DNA of 64,000 bases. Origin: Patiria miniata. Taxonomy: Eukaryota; Echinodermata; Asteroidea; Valvatida; Asterinidae. Positions 1 to 12,462 of this stretch are shown piece after piece. Both the position numbers and the translations under genes were made by a program. The notes under the pieces are model-generated. The model worked only from the letters and a program-made list of their open reading frames with translations. It was not told the origin of the DNA and made no database searches. Location of the stretch: contig NW_024037068.1 in assembly GCF_015706575.1 (NCBI RefSeq), forward strand, positions 992,001 through 1,056,000, in the 5' to 3' direction. The stretch's first letter is position 1, and each line of letters opens with the position of its first letter.

Positions 1-1065
1 GCCCTATTTAAAGATATTTATAAGATTTACTATTTAGAACCCCACTTTATCTATGACCCAAGTCTAAAAGTTGGCTCTTTGTGACATGAACAGAATTTTC
101 AGATGTGTGAACATTCATATTTGACCCCTGGTGACCTTAATGAGGTTGATAAACTTTGCATACCCTATTTGCCGCTATTTATCATATTTAATATTCCAAA
201 TTCCACTTTTTCATGACCCAAGTCTAAATAGATCAAAACAAGTGTATTTTAAGTATTATTCTACAGCATGTCATGAATTCAGACCCCAAGGACAACTTTG
301 TAATGACCTCTGATCTCCATTTCCCTTTTTGAAGGGTAGACGGGGGCAAAACAGAATACAAAAGGTATATTGGACAATAATCTCACTCTAACAATGACCA
401 GTGGGCTTGGTAAAAAGGTGAAAAATGTGGTGAACAAAGTCCATCTAGATGGAGGCTTGGGTCACGAAAACAAGGCGTTTTGACGAATAAGTATAAAAAA
501 TAGCGAAAAATAAGGTATTTAAAGTTCATTGACCTATTCAAGGGTACCAAAGGTCGGATTATTATGACCCCATTATCTGAAAATTCTTTTCATGTCACAA
601 AGAGCCAACTTTTAGACTTGGGTCCTAAAATAGTTGGGTTTTGAATAATAAATCTTATAAACATCTATAAATAGGGCATACAACGTTTATTGACCTCTTG
701 AAGGTCACCAGAGGTCAGATATGAAATGCCCTACATGTGAAACAACAAAATCCTAGCATGAACACCTAACATTTAGACTTGGTCTTTTAAAACGTTGAGG
801 TTTATAAAGAGTAAATCGTAACGACAAAATATGTATACAAAGGTCATTGACCTCTGGAAGGTCACTAAAGATCAAATATTTTTTTTGTTTCACTCTGATC
901 TTTATTTTCATGGCCTGAAGACCTATGACATAGACTTGGGTCATAGGAAAGAGGTGTTTACAAGAACAATTGTTATAAATAGTGTATGTAAAGGTCATTG
1001 ACCTCTCAAAGGTCACCAGAGGTAAAATATGAAATGTCTCCACATCTGAAAATTTTCTTCATGCC
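1..1065. repeat. Tandem and inverted repeat of about 155 bp units rich in AGGTCA/TGACCT
   Basis: TGACCT words recur near 530, 690, 848 and 999 on the + strand, a spacing of about 150-160 bp, each followed by similar text (AAGGTCACCAGAGGTCA-like). The left part (about 1-330) carries the same unit in the opposite orientation: the text around 45-110 (tgacccaagtctaaaagttggc) is the reverse complement of that around 590-630. The block is therefore several units in one direction facing about two in the other. The repeat probably continues off the left edge. No coding potential seen. Confidence 0.75.
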
Positions 1066-4000
1066 GATGATGAAGAATCAACATGCAAAGTTTCATACTT
1101 TAGTCACAAAGTGCACAATCGTATCACTCAACAGCCCCACTATGTGTTTATTTTGTTCAGACGCAGATTTTCAGTAGACGTTGACTTCAGTCAGGCAGAT
1201 CTGTGTTCGATGCTTTGTGGTGGGTGACCACTATTTGTGTGACGTGCCCTCTATTGAAAGAAAATTCAAGTAGACCGCTCGACAGATTTTTATTTTCCAT
1301 GCGAGACCACTCTTTTATTTAACGGGTCCTTTTTCTACAAAACTTTAAGTGGACCAAAACGTTTGGGTAAAATGCCCTTGCAAAGTAGTCCGACAAACCG
1401 GAAATTTAAATTTAATGAAACAGTCTTTATTTCTTCCTCTGCTAAACGAATGTGTTCGCTCGTACCCCCGCCCTACAACTAGGCCGCTGGAAAGGGCTAA
1501 TCTCTTTGAGCTCTCATTGGATAGATTTTGCGTGACCTGTGACGTTGAATGCAGCACACATAATTATAGCTGTTTATCATACGTAGGGGGTACGAGCAAA
1601 ACCGAATGTGTTGCTTTTGTTCCAAGAAAGTTGACTGTCGTCGACAGAAACGAGATACGTCCCAACGTTGGTGGCGCTACCCATGGGCGCCGCCAGAATT
1701 TTTTTTCGGGGGAGCACATTTTTCCCAAAAATCCTGTAGGCCTACTTTCTGTACCATATTATTCTCAATTGATCATTTTTTTTTGGGGGGGGGACATTAA
1801 TTTAGCCACCCCACCCCAATTGACACCCCTGCAGACGCCCATGTTTGTTTAATGTGTATTAAACTAATAGCAACTATGACTTCAAGTTCACACCTCTTGT
1901 TTTTCCCCGTTTTTTCGGTTGCTATTCTGGGGGGAGGGAAGCGCCCTCCCCCTTGCCCCATCCTTTCGACGCCGATGGCGATACCCATCCGTTACCCCGA
2001 CCTCTCCACCCCACTTACCCGGGTGAATGTATTAGATCGTGCATTATTCAATGCATGATAGAACGAAGCGAATGCACATTCTTTTTTTTTAGTTTTGGTC
2101 TATCCATACTAGAATATTCACGCTTGGTATAGAGCAAAAACTTATAATGTTTGTAGAAACAAGACAGCGTTAACAATTTCCGTTAACAAAGGGATATTCC
2201 CTTTGTCACAATTTACACACCCCTTTGGTACGAGTGGAAGAGGCTCCATCGTTCGTACTCGGCTCACAAGCCCCCCCCCCCCCCCCCCCCGGTCCCCGGC
2301 AAAGGGCGGCGCGTGTTTACAGTGTGACGTCGACGGTATGTCAAGTTCATGATTGCGCAATTACCGGCAGGGGAAGTCCCACAAACAAAAGCAATTATGC
2401 AAACGTATTAAAAACCGAACGAGTGTCGTATGACGGCCGAACAACACAGCGTACTTTCAATGAAACAACACGTATATTAAGAGATGACGCGTAAGTTCTA
2501 TTTTCCGTTTGTGGTTTAATGGTGGGGTTTTTTTGGGGGGGGGGGGGTTGTGAGGCTGTTTATTATTTTATACTGGTTCCGGGGGTGTGTTTTAATGTGT
2601 GCCTGACTGATTGGTTGGACTCTCAGTAGTTGACTGGTTGTAGGCTGGTCGAGAGTGCCAGGTAGATTCCTCCGTATAGTCCGTAGTGCCGTAGACCATA
2701 TGAAGATCATGTATGAAAAGTCTTCCAGTGAATAGCCATTCTGAATCTATTGAATATAATTACTTGTGCTCTGAAACACTGCAGTACTTCGCTTGTCTTG
2801 TTTCCAGTCGTGTCAGCCTATATACAGGGTGAGTAAAAAAAACACGAAACCCAAATGTCGGGGGGCTGTACAGTCCGACGCCTCATAGGTCCGACGCCTC
2901 ATAAGTCCGAAATTTCGAATGAACTCTCATCAATCGCGAATTCATTGCGCCCGCTGTCGGTCTAATTGCGCAATTTGGATATATCGTCTATCTAGCCCCC
3001 CCCCCTCCCCCTCCCCCCCCCCCCCCCCCGCCACACTGAAAAATAATAGTAATAAAATCATTGTTAAAAAAGGTGCTCGTTTATTAAGAAACCCATGAAG
3101 TAAAATATCCAAACTGATTGGATATTTCCAATGTGAAAGCCCACGAGCGAGATGACCGCCGCCCGTCCACGAACACATTCTCGTATTATTCTTTTTGATG
3201 AGGCTTGCGGTTTTTGCCGAAGTCAATTGAGCGTGGCCGTCTGATAGGGTCTGCATTTTGTGTAGAATCATGGTATATCCGGTACCAACTTTTACGGCAA
3301 TGTGTCAGTAATGGAATTAACAAAATAGTAATTTATGGGTCATCGTGGCCATTGTCACATGCATCGCGGGATCTCATTACCAGTCAGTAGCCGTGTCACG
3401 CACACAGCCCTGTTTGACCTCAGTTTCTCGTCCCGAGGTCAAGCACGCATGGCCCAAAAGCGTACGCGAGATTTTACGAGATTAATTTGAGACTACAGAA
3501 AAACACAAAAAGTACCTCGATACATGCACTGTTTGGCCAAGATGGCTAAATAAGTGAAAAGTTGAAATCGTGTGCTTTATTTTGATAACAAAATTAACTG
3601 CTTTTGACAAATATTAAGTGTTGTTATGGCCTGTCAAACAAAATCATATTTTTTATTAACAAAATCGAGGGCCGATAGTTTTTAGGTGTACATTCGATTC
3701 TTAAAAAAGGCCGAAACAAATGGCAAGGCTTAGTAGATAGAGGAAAGTATACGCTTCATTTTCATGTGAGACACGTGCAGGAGACTTCTAATGTTTGGTC
3801 CAAATCGTCGGTTGAAAAATGAAGACATTTGCGAGATTTCATGATTTGCAATCACATGTACGCGTGTAAACGAATGTAAGTACGCCGACGTACAAAATGT
3901 ACATGTACGTTGGCCTGAAAACATTGTGAATAGCACGTTCGAAAGCGCAATAAATGACATGAATATTAAGCAGGCCCATACTCGAGCTCGACCAATCAGT

Positions 4001-5168
4001 AGGCGTATGGGTCACAAGGTCACACCGTGTTTGGGTTCCTCGCTCTATGCTTTACAATGGCGACCATCTTTTCGCGTTGTGAAAAATGGAAGTTGTTGGA
4101 AACATTAGGTGTACATCGAATTCTTAAAATATTAACGACATCACGTTCACGAGTTTTTTTGTAGATGAAGGTTCACTCTTTGATTACCTGAACATTTGGG
4201 AGACTTTCGTCGTTCTCGAAAAAACCCGGAAATGTCATGACCTAATTGAAATAATATCGTCAAAATGCATCGAAATCCTTTTTTGAGGAAAGAAATACCT
4301 TGATAGATGTATGAAGTAGGTCTTTAACTACCTAAAACAACTTTGTTTGTTTGGATCGGTTATGGTTTGCCATGAAAATTGCGAATTTTCTGAAGCCATT
4401 TTACGGCCATCGTTCGCTGGCCTGGCGTTGCTATCAGTTGTGTGGACGAGAAAATAGAGGAGCTACGCGTGACACGGCAACTGACTGATTACCTTTTTGT
4501 AGAGTGCCATTTACAATTTGAAATTTCCACACTTGGAACTGCGTATATAATCTGAAGCTCTCTCTCCTCCAACCTTATGCTGGTTTATATATTTTTACCC
4601 GGTTGGAAAGATATTCCAGGTTACTTTATGTGCAGATCCAGCAGAGTGTGGTTTAAATGTAGCTTAATGTAGCAGGATTTCTAGAACATCTTTTTGAGTT
4701 TTGGTTTTTTAGAAAGAGTTAAAAATAAATCATCAGCATAGCTTGTTGTGGTTAGAGATGGTGGAGCCCTCCATGTTTTTATTGCCAAGTCAAGATATTG
4801 TTTTGCTACTGGATATTTAGTGTAGGCCCTATTCTTACTTATTTTACCTAGCTTATCACCTCTATATAAAGTATATTTCTTACAAGACCACGATAAGAAT
4901 AGAACGGTAAAGTTACCATTAAATTGCCAGCAGATATGTAGGACCTGATCAATAAGCAAGCCCTTTTATCATGTGTAGTATTTTGTCTTTTATCTGTAGA
5001 TTCAATCTTTTGTCTCAAATCACCGCAAGTGGTGATTCCTCTTCTTTGTTGTTTGGTTATCGGGATTTGTTCACCTGTACCAGGGGATTTGCCAAGGCGC
5101 AAACTCAGAAATACAGTCGGAGAGAACATCGGTGACGGTAAACACATACATTATTATTGATCAACAAT
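1066..5168. other. Intergenic stretch without a recognisable gene
   Basis: Only short open frames without family resemblance are present. Poly-C/poly-G tracts lie near 2271-2290, 2535-2548 and 2997-3030. The text near 2825-2860 (acagggtgagtaaaaaaa followed by aacccaaatg) recurs near 32213-32255 and looks like the end of a dispersed element. The text near 1448-1535 (ttcgctcgtac, aggccgctgga, cattggatag) recurs in degenerate form near 51768-51862. The upstream exons of receptor gene A may lie here, but I could not identify them. Confidence 0.5.
1682..1843. mobile_element. Short G/C-tract MITE (CATGGGCG termini), degenerate
   Basis: Begins CATGGGCGCCGCCAGAATTTT and ends GCAGACGCCCATG, giving an inverted terminus like the better-preserved copies at 5169-5453 and 19350-19580. 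It contains the same G-run interior. No clear target duplication. Confidence 0.5.
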
Positions 5169-5453
5169 CATGGGCGTCGCGAGGGGGGGGGGGCAAGGGG
5201 GGCACTTGCCCCCCCCCCCCCGGCCCCCCGCTGGAAAAGCAAAAAACAAAAAACAAATGGAAGAAGAAAAAAAGAAAAAAAAAAGAAAAAGAGGCGCGAA
5301 GACAAAGTGGTGTAAATTTAATGAGTGGGGGGGGGGCAAAATGTCCCTGCCCCCCTCTAAAACTGATAAATCGAGAATGTGTAGAGAAATACAAGCATTT
5401 TTTGGCAAAAAAAAATGTTGCCCCCTCTAGAAAAAATCCTGGCGACGCCCATG
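5169..5453. mobile_element. hAT-like non-autonomous element with G/C-tract arms
   Basis: Inverted termini CATGGGCGTCGCGAGG and CCTGGCGACGCCCATG (one mismatch) enclose 285 bp with long G and C runs. The element is flanked by a perfect 8-bp duplication TCAACAAT (5161-5168 and 5454-5461). An 8-bp duplication with short TIRs is the hallmark of hAT-type insertion. Open frames on both strands are low-complexity and not coding. Confidence 0.85.
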
Positions 5454-6211
5454 TCAACAATATAGTGTCAGTTAGAAATAAGTGGATACATTTACAGAGC
5501 TATCGTCACAACTGTGGCTCCATAGATCTTGTAAGCAGTTAAATTTTGTGTTCAGAAAAAAAATCAATAGAGATGAGGACCACGCCTTCGCTCCCAAATA
5601 TCAAACCTCCCTTTCCTGAAAGCTAGATCCGCCCCTGCTTGCAGACAGGCTATGAAGCAAATATTTCAAACGATTGTGCAATATTTCCGTTTGATTGTGT
5701 ACATTAGTTTGTGTATTTTTGTTCATCCCTGTAAAGTTCAAGGGAAGGGCATGCCGTTCCGCGTAAAGGGCCAGGGTCCGCATTCTGCATGTTTTGCACA
5801 AACATTTCCCAGTACTATTGTCCTCAATTGAAAACCAGATCCAGTCACTCGTGGGCTTGAGATATCAGTGTGGATGACACAATTAGGGGAGAAATTTGGA
5901 CTTTGGTCTTTTCTGATTTCCGTTCGAGATTTAGTTTCCTTGAACAAAATATATATAATCGAATTATTGGAAACAATTACCGTATATAATTAACGTGTGT
6001 TTAAACTTAAAATCCGTTAATATTTTTCCCAATCCTTCACCGCACAATAGTAGTATACTTGCAAATTTAGTAAAATGAAATTGTCGTCCAATTGTTTAAA
6101 TTCTTCTGATGTCATGCACATTTATAATGTCACAGCAATTCTGTCTTATTCTGTCAAGTCAAATGTTAATGGTTTGAACATGGAATGTTTCTCTTGAACT
6201 TTTTGTTTCAG

Positions 6212-6346
6212 AGGAGAAAAACCAAATATGTAGTGACCATTTCGGTTCTCAAGAGTACATATGGGTTCCCGAGCCGTTAAATAAGTGTGAGCCATGCAGC
6301 TTTGCGTGTTCCAGATCGACAGAGGCCTATTGCGAAGCATGCCCAG
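6212..6346 (+). CDS. Gene A CRD exon
   Basis: Acceptor ttgtttcag, donor cccag|gtaagt, phase 1 at both ends. It encodes EKNQICSDHFGSQEYIW and then the six-Cys pattern ending CEACP. It lacks the seventh Cys found in B and C. Confidence 0.8.
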
Positions 6347-9300
6347 GTAAGTGTAGCTATGAATGCTGGAATCGGAGAGATCGTTTACCATGACTATCAA
6401 CTAGAACGTATACGACATCTGTGAAGTGAAAAGAATGACACACAAGAGGTAAAAGCAACAGCAAAATTCAGGCGCGTAATCTAAATTCATAGAAATTCCT
6501 TACAAATAATGCGAAGCCCCCTCCTCCCCCCCCCCCCCTTCCGCTCTGACACCCAAACAAATTATACTGGTAATAATGTCCGCCTGTGCACAAATACGAA
6601 AAGAGCCAGCTTGGTTAGGGGTTATTTGTACACTATTCTGTAATATAGTCTTAATAATCGTTGGATTTGAACAGCGCCCATTGAAAGTATGGTACGAGCC
6701 CTCCCCCCTCCCCCCCCCCCCCCCCCCCCCCTACTGATTTTCGGAGGCCAAGTGTCCGGAGGAAAAAACCTGTCTACATTTCAGAATTTTTTCCTGATGA
6801 ACCCCCCCCCCCGCGAAAATTCCTGGATCCGCCCCTGATATCATACCAACAGACTTATAGAACGACATCAGCTAACGCACATCCATTCTCTCACAGCCTC
6901 GGGAATGAACATGATACTTTTATATTCCTCCAAGCCTCAAGTAAAATGATTGACACATTTAATACAGTTCTTTTGTGAGTATTGGAATGCTGAAACACCC
7001 GTATCCTGATTTGTTTCCTGAAACCACTTTGGTTTGGACATAATTATTTAGTTTTTGGGAAGGAAACATTTTGTGTGAATATTTTTTTTGTATAGCTGTT
7101 TTAGATAGGAATGGATTGTTTGCATTTTTGTTCATGATTATGTCTGTGCCAGGCGGTTCCATGGATAACGAGGAACAAAAGAGTATCCAATACGCACTGT
7201 CCCACAATGGGGCAAGGTCATGTCCATGGTCCAAATGAAACAGGTGGTTTCCTGATTGCGAAATGTTGCAGGGAGAATCCCTATTACCGTATTAGGACGT
7301 CCTTTGTATTTCTATGGTTCGCATTTTTGTTTGCCACTGAAGTAGGGTTGGTCGGATGAAACATAAAAGAATTATTATTATATTTATTTTTTTTTGCAGT
7401 TGCACCCGTACATAGTAAAACGAAATGATGCACAGTGGGTATTGTCTCCAGTTTTATTTATTGCAATGACTTTATCATGAGTTGATATCACTGAATGAAA
7501 TAGTCATATTTGGCAAGATATTGTTGACTTACCATGGGCGGATCCAGGAATTTTCGCAGGGGGGGGGGTCATCAACCACAAATTCTGAAATGTACAGGTT
7601 GTTTTTTTCTCCGGACACTTTCCCTCCGAAAATCAATAGGTGTGTGCGTGGGTGTGTGTGGGGGGGGGGGGTGGGGGGGGGGGGGGGGGGCTCGTACCAT
7701 AATTTCACCGGCGCTGTTCAAATACGACGATTATTTACACTATACATGTATTACAGAATAGTGTACGAATACCCCCAACTAAGCTGGCTCTGTCCGTATT
7801 TTGTGCACAGTCACGCGGACATCATTACCAGTATAATTTGTTTGGGTGTCAGAGCGGGGGGGGGGGTCGCATTATAATGTACACAGTCAGAGCTGGGGTG
7901 ACCCCCCCCCCCCCCGATCCGCGACTGCTTACATTATAACTGCACCAAGTAGCTCACTAACGTGTAATGTTTTGGCTGTACACAAATGTAGTGACAACCG
8001 TGACATACTAGTAAAGGTATGACACCTATGATGAGAGGCAACATCCTCTGGGATTCCACTGTTCGCTATACGCCGTACTTCACCTAAAATACAAATCTGA
8101 TAATCGTTTTTAATAGCTTTTCAAATAACACAGAGCCTGAACTTTATTTTAATAAATGAGGGATGGTTAACGTGTAATCGAGCAGTTTCCAAGTATTTCA
8201 GGGGTGAATTGGGGATATTTTTAAAGGGATGGAATGGCGGGTGAGGTCTTGAAGTCTAGGATTTTTTTAGAGGGAGGTGGCGAGGATGCTAACCTAAAAA
8301 TCAGAGGGGGAAATTCATAGAATTCAAAGGCGTTATACAGTGACCAGAGAATTGCATTATGAATGGACAATTAGGGACGAGGGGGGTGGGTGGTCAGTTG
8401 AAAAAGCTTGGTCAATATCCGCCCCATTTTTTTCCTCTAAACACAGCCAAATTTTTGGTGTGATACAGACTTTAATTGTTACACTATTATAATGCTTGTC
8501 TCTTTCAATATTGCAGCTTAAAAGTGTTGACTTTACTGTACTAGGCTGCAGGAAATAACGCTTTAGAAACCGTTTTAGACTGTCGTAATTCATGTTATTT
8601 TGATTTTATTTATGTATTTATTTATTTTGGGGGTAATTTCCTTGATAAATGAAGGAGCCACCACTACACAGGCACCTGCGGAGACGACCTCCACGGCCCC
8701 GCCTACCCAGGCTGCTACGACGGTCCAGACCATCATGGAAGACCCGATTCTACCAACCGCATCTGATCAAGTTGTAACCGGGGGATCTGTGGCTGATGCA
8801 ACCACAACCGAAGCAAGAACTGATGGGAATGATTTGCCATCAAGAAAATGTTTGTTCCTTAAAAATCGTATTCCTTATAAATGCCTTTTAGACAACTTAA
8901 TATTGAAGTTTACTTGATTTAATCCAAATTTTGTCTTTAATGTGTTCTATGTAGGCCTAATATAGCCCGAACAGTGCACATAGAAGGTTTAAGTGGCAAT
9001 ATCCATACAGATGTCTGTGTTTGAAATTCCGAGCAAAATACATGTATGCTGTGTTGGCAACCAAACGTCGGTCGGTCGCATAAGTTTCCCACAAAATATA
9101 ACTACCAAATTTTAATTTTCAAAAAAGCAAACAAAATAAATTGAATACTTAACAAACATTTCAAATAAAAGCAAACAAAATAAATTAAATGCTAAACAAA
9201 AATTGTTTGTAACAATTGGGAAAGATGTTTATGAACAGTATGTAAAATGGAGGCAAAATAATTATGTGCAGTAATATTATAGTCACGTGGTATTTATTAC

Positions 9301-10624
9301 AAATCGCTATATATCTAGTTATATATCAAAAGTGTGGTGCCCATATGTGCCATCGGCCTCGCATTTTTTGGCGTCGCTTTTTTTTGGCGTCGCATTTTTT
9401 GGCATCACATTTTTCAGCTCTTGCAGGGCCCATCATTTTGATAAATTTAATGCAAGAATTTCATGCAAGATGATCAGAGCTTATTGTGCACTCGCCCTTG
9501 TTTTGCATCGAAGTGCTCTTGGAACCCTGAAGGTTCGCTTTGGCGATTTTGTTTTATATTCCATTTTCGTTGTGCTTTTTATTCTTTACAGTGAACGTCG
9601 GCATGGTGGTGGGCATTGTCATTCTGCTAGTAATTGTGTGCATCTTGATTGTGTTCCTGATCGTATGTGCACATAATTGGCTGAGAAACAAACGAGGTAT
9701 GATGTTCGCACTTGCAACTTAACTATCTTCACCCCTTTTCACTAATATTTCAGCCGAGGAGCAGCACAAATCCAATACCAGTTCTTAAGATACTATTGGT
9801 CCAATTGTTTTTCGTGGGCAAATGGGTCCACTACTTGAAAAGAGTATTTAGTGTATCATTAAAGGCCTTCGAGCCGGAGAGATATACTCAAAGGCAGATC
9901 AAGAACATAATTTGGTTTTTTTGGGGGGGGGCCAAAAAAAACGTGGTCCCCAAAAAGTGGGTCCAAAAAAAAGTACGGCGTGGGATTCGGGGCCCGTTTA
10001 AGGGCCCCGAACATTTTTTTGATTCTAGATGCTCAGTGGTGCGATCTGAGGCAATTTCTGACCACTTTAACCATTTTTTTTTAAGGAAAAGATGGTGGTG
10101 TACTTATTGGCTGACTTAATTGCGATGTCACTTAAAAAAAAAAAAAATGGGTGTTTTTTTTTTTTTGGGGGGGGGGCATGGCCCCCTGGATCAGCCCTTG
10201 GATATACTCAGCACGATATATGACAGAGGGGTACAACACAATCTCCCTATACACATCCTAGACTAATGTTACCTAACACATCCCCCATTCTCAAAAGAAT
10301 TTCTGAGATTCTAGTGAACACAATGATCAACGCACAAAGGAGGGGGACCGTCGTTCCATCTGTCGCATACTGCGCTACACTGGGGAGAGAGGCAAGCCCA
10401 CGCATACACCCCAGTTACACCTTTTCTATTTATTCCATTGCATTCCATGTTATCATGAAGGCGCTGGAGAGCCAGAGAGTCGTGATGAGCCCAACCCAGA
10501 GGAGCTGCCATTGTCAGTCGAAGACAGCCACCCTGCATCCTCCAACCACCCGTGGTATTCAGACCTCAATGGCGTCACTGCCGACCCACGCCCAGTTGGC
10601 ATTCTTAACGAATCGGAAGTCTAA
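6212..10624 (+). CDS. Receptor gene A: Fn14/BCMA-like TNF-receptor-superfamily member (5' end not found)
   Basis: A predicted single-pass membrane receptor assembled from exons 6212-6346 (CRD), 8655-about 8849 (stalk), 9592-9696 (transmembrane) and a last exon at either 9754-9788 or 10461-10624. The CRD has six Cys spaced C-x18-C-x2-C-x3-C-x7-C-x2-C, close to Fn14 (C-x12-C-x2-C-x2-C-x8-C-x2-C). The stalk is Thr/Pro/Ala-rich. The transmembrane segment is a run of about 23 hydrophobic residues followed by RNKR. Junctions are phase 1, as in the paralogues B and C. No signal-peptide exon matching those of B and C was found upstream, so the gene is partial, diverged at its 5' end, or decayed. Neither candidate tail has a consensus TRAF2/3 motif. 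The family assignment is good; the completeness of the gene is uncertain. Confidence 0.65.
6469..6837 (-). mobile_element. G/C-tract MITE, GGATCC subfamily, reverse copy
   Basis: Right end CCTGGATCCGCCCCTG is the reverse complement of the left end of the copies at 7532 and 13730 (CAGGGGCGGATC). The left end begins CAGGCGCG. The interior, read in reverse, matches those copies (ctccggacac, ccgaaaatca, gaatagtgtac, agctggct). It sits in the intron after the gene A CRD exon. The C runs may have length errors. Confidence 0.75.
7532..7928 (+). mobile_element. G/C-tract MITE, GGATCC subfamily, forward copy
   Basis: Left end CATGGGCGGATCCAGGAATT, right end GATCCGCGACTG. The interior is shared with 6469-6837 (reverse) and 13730-14093 (forward). 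The long G runs near 7660-7690 and 7856-7867 explain the Gly-rich open frames here, which are not genes. Confidence 0.75.
8655..8849 (+). CDS. Gene A stalk exon (3' boundary weak)
   Basis: Encodes ATTTQAPAETTSTAPPTQAA and on to DLPSRK, a Thr/Pro/Ala-rich mucin-like stalk in the position of the stalk exons of B and C. The only phase-1 GT in the frame is at 8850 (aaaat|gtttgt), a weak donor. The acceptor (gataaatgaag) is also mediocre. Unlike B and C there is no Cys in this stalk. Confidence 0.5.
8900..9580. other. Gene A intron with short tandem repeats
   Basis: About 9135-9205 holds an AT-rich near-duplicate (aaagcaaacaaaataaatt occurs twice). About 9357-9412 holds four degenerate copies of a 15-17 bp unit (ggcgtcgcattttttt). 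No coding content. Confidence 0.6.
9592..9696 (+). CDS. Gene A transmembrane exon
   Basis: Acceptor attctttacag, donor cgag|gtatga. It encodes NVGMVVGIVILLVIVCILIV and continues through FLIVCAHNWLRNKR. This is a clean single-pass segment with a basic stop-transfer end, in phase 1 like the transmembrane exons of B and C. Confidence 0.8.
9754..9788 (+). CDS. Gene A candidate last exon 1 (short tail)
   Basis: Acceptor actaatatttcag followed in phase 1 by AEEQHKSNTSS and a stop. This would give an 11-residue continuation of the tail. It is an alternative to 10461-10624; transcript data would decide. Confidence 0.45.
9905..10200. repeat. G-run repeat fragment
   Basis: Runs of G near 9922 and 10166 and an end reading cccctggatcagccctt suggest a decayed member of the G/C-tract element family lying between the two candidate last exons of gene A. 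Confidence 0.4.
10461..10624 (+). CDS. Gene A candidate last exon 2 (54-residue tail)
   Basis: In phase 1 after an AG at 10459-10460 the frame reads GAGEPESRDEPNPEELPL, continues through HPWYSDLNG and ends NESEV-stop. It is acidic and Pro-rich, as expected of a receptor tail. It contains no exact (P/S/A/T)x(Q/E)E motif. The polypyrimidine tract before it is weak. It could be an alternative or the true last exon, or a chance frame. Confidence 0.45.
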
Positions 10625-12460
10625 TACCATCAAAGGGTAGTCATTTTTTTTTTACACAACTATAGGGACCACAATAGAGAATTATAATAAAAGACACCAT
10701 GGGAAATGACGTCACTTCCATCCTCACAGGACTAAGAATTTTAGACGCAACTACTCTGAACGTAATGATCTCGATTTCACCACACGTAGGCCTATTGAAC
10801 TTTTAAAGAATTTTTTTTCTAAACTTTTTTTAAAAATTGCTTTTAGTCAATTTGACTATTGTTGGTTTGGATTTTTAATTTTTTTTAGGGAATACAAGTC
10901 CGGAAACCTGTCCTGCAACTCTTATGGCAAAGTAAACAGAATCCCTAGATATAGATGTGTAAAAAAAAAAAAAGGATGCGGAAGGGCGGATCAATGAGAC
11001 AGGCAAAATGAAACAAAACTGAAAATCAAAAGAAAATTTTTAAAAACAAAGACTTCAGTGTTCTTTCGAGAGGGTGGGGATGGCTCCTGTAAGAAACCTC
11101 GAACAACCCTACCCTTCTTAGTACGAGGCATAGTATTTGCTAATTGCGATGCATATTATGTTGATGCACGGTCGGTACATAATTATAAGCATTACTTATT
11201 GAGAGACTTATACCGACACTGTGGAAATTGTCAAGATGACGACTACAGACAACTGGTCGAAACGGAGGCCAATGTTGCATGTTATGTACAGCTGCATGCC
11301 TCTGAGAAGAAAACAAATCGTCAAACGGGAGGTCTGGGGGATTGGAAGAAAAGGTAGACATGACACGTCTCCTATCCGACCCCCACTGGCCCAAGACGAT
11401 ACTAAGAGAATTTGAAGCAGTGGACCATGGAGGATAACTTGTTGTCCTTCAAATAGGCAAATAAGCCATATTGCTTCATTTTCTAAAGTGATATTATACG
11501 AAACTTTAATGCTGTTGAATAAACAGTATTATACAAGACTTACTGTTGAATTTCCCTCGGCTGTGCAAGCTGAGGGAAGGTTCAAACATTGTTGAGAGTG
11601 TACAGTCTTATATAGGCGGTATTTTAAACTGCACTTTTTGATGAAATCTGGAAGATAAATTTTGATTTTGTCGAAAAACTTTGCTATTTTTGTTTGCTTA
11701 TATGAGTATGATAGGAATTCTATATTATTGCAATTGGCAAAATATGGAAATGGTTTTAGTTGCATGCTGTTGTTGTTTGTACGAGGGTACGTACTTATTT
11801 TGGTCTTGAAGTTTCCTGATACAATTTTTGTAATTGATGAAGTTTTGACATGGATTTCTGGTTACCTTGTTTCAAAACAGAACAATAAAAAGCTGCAAAT
11901 GAAGAAACAAAAGCAGCGGAAAGCAAAATGAATTTTCAATCGCTCAAAAAACAAACAGAGGTGTTATCATTTTAAAAACAACAACACCAACAAACTTACA
12001 GCACCAGTAACAACTCTTCCCTTAATTGCGTTGGATCAGTTATTCGAAACTACTGTGGTGTAGACCTGTATATTAAATTTCTTAAAAGCGATGAATTATG
12101 CATTTTAATACTTAAAATGAACATTGAGCTTTGAAAAAGACAAAAATATTTGTCTCCATGCAGCAAGTTTGAAATTACAATGGCGAATATAAATGTTTTG
12201 TACTCTTCTAGACTGTCTAGCCTATAATGGTTCGAAATTAAAAAAATTAAAAAAAATCCCAGGAAACAACCACTGAAAGCTTTAATAAAAGTGTCGAATA
12301 AAAAAGAAAAGAAAATTTGAAATACGGAGGTAAAAAAAGGAGTTTCGTAAGGAAAATACGGACAAAAACTCATGTCATTTTTTTCTTTTCATTGTGAAAA
12401 AAAAAAACAGACAAAAGCGCTTGTACATTGCTTGTAGTAGACATAATGACTTGGTGTTTC
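10625..12460. other. Intergenic, no gene seen
   Basis: AT-rich with short unconvincing frames. From about 11800 the sequence is paralogous to the region from about 41000: for example, both hold tattcgaaa.tactgt.gtgtagacct at about 12040-12070 and 41235-41265. Confidence 0.5.
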
Positions 12461-12462
12461 TA

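Noticed and set aside
1349-1852. 167-codon frame as an upstream exon of gene A
   Set aside because: No signal peptide, no usable phase-1 donor, and part of it is a dispersed repeat (also near 51768) and a G/C-tract MITE.
5132-5542. Gly/Lys-rich and Pro-rich frames
   Set aside because: They span a G/C-tract MITE with exact 8-bp flanking duplication; low complexity only.
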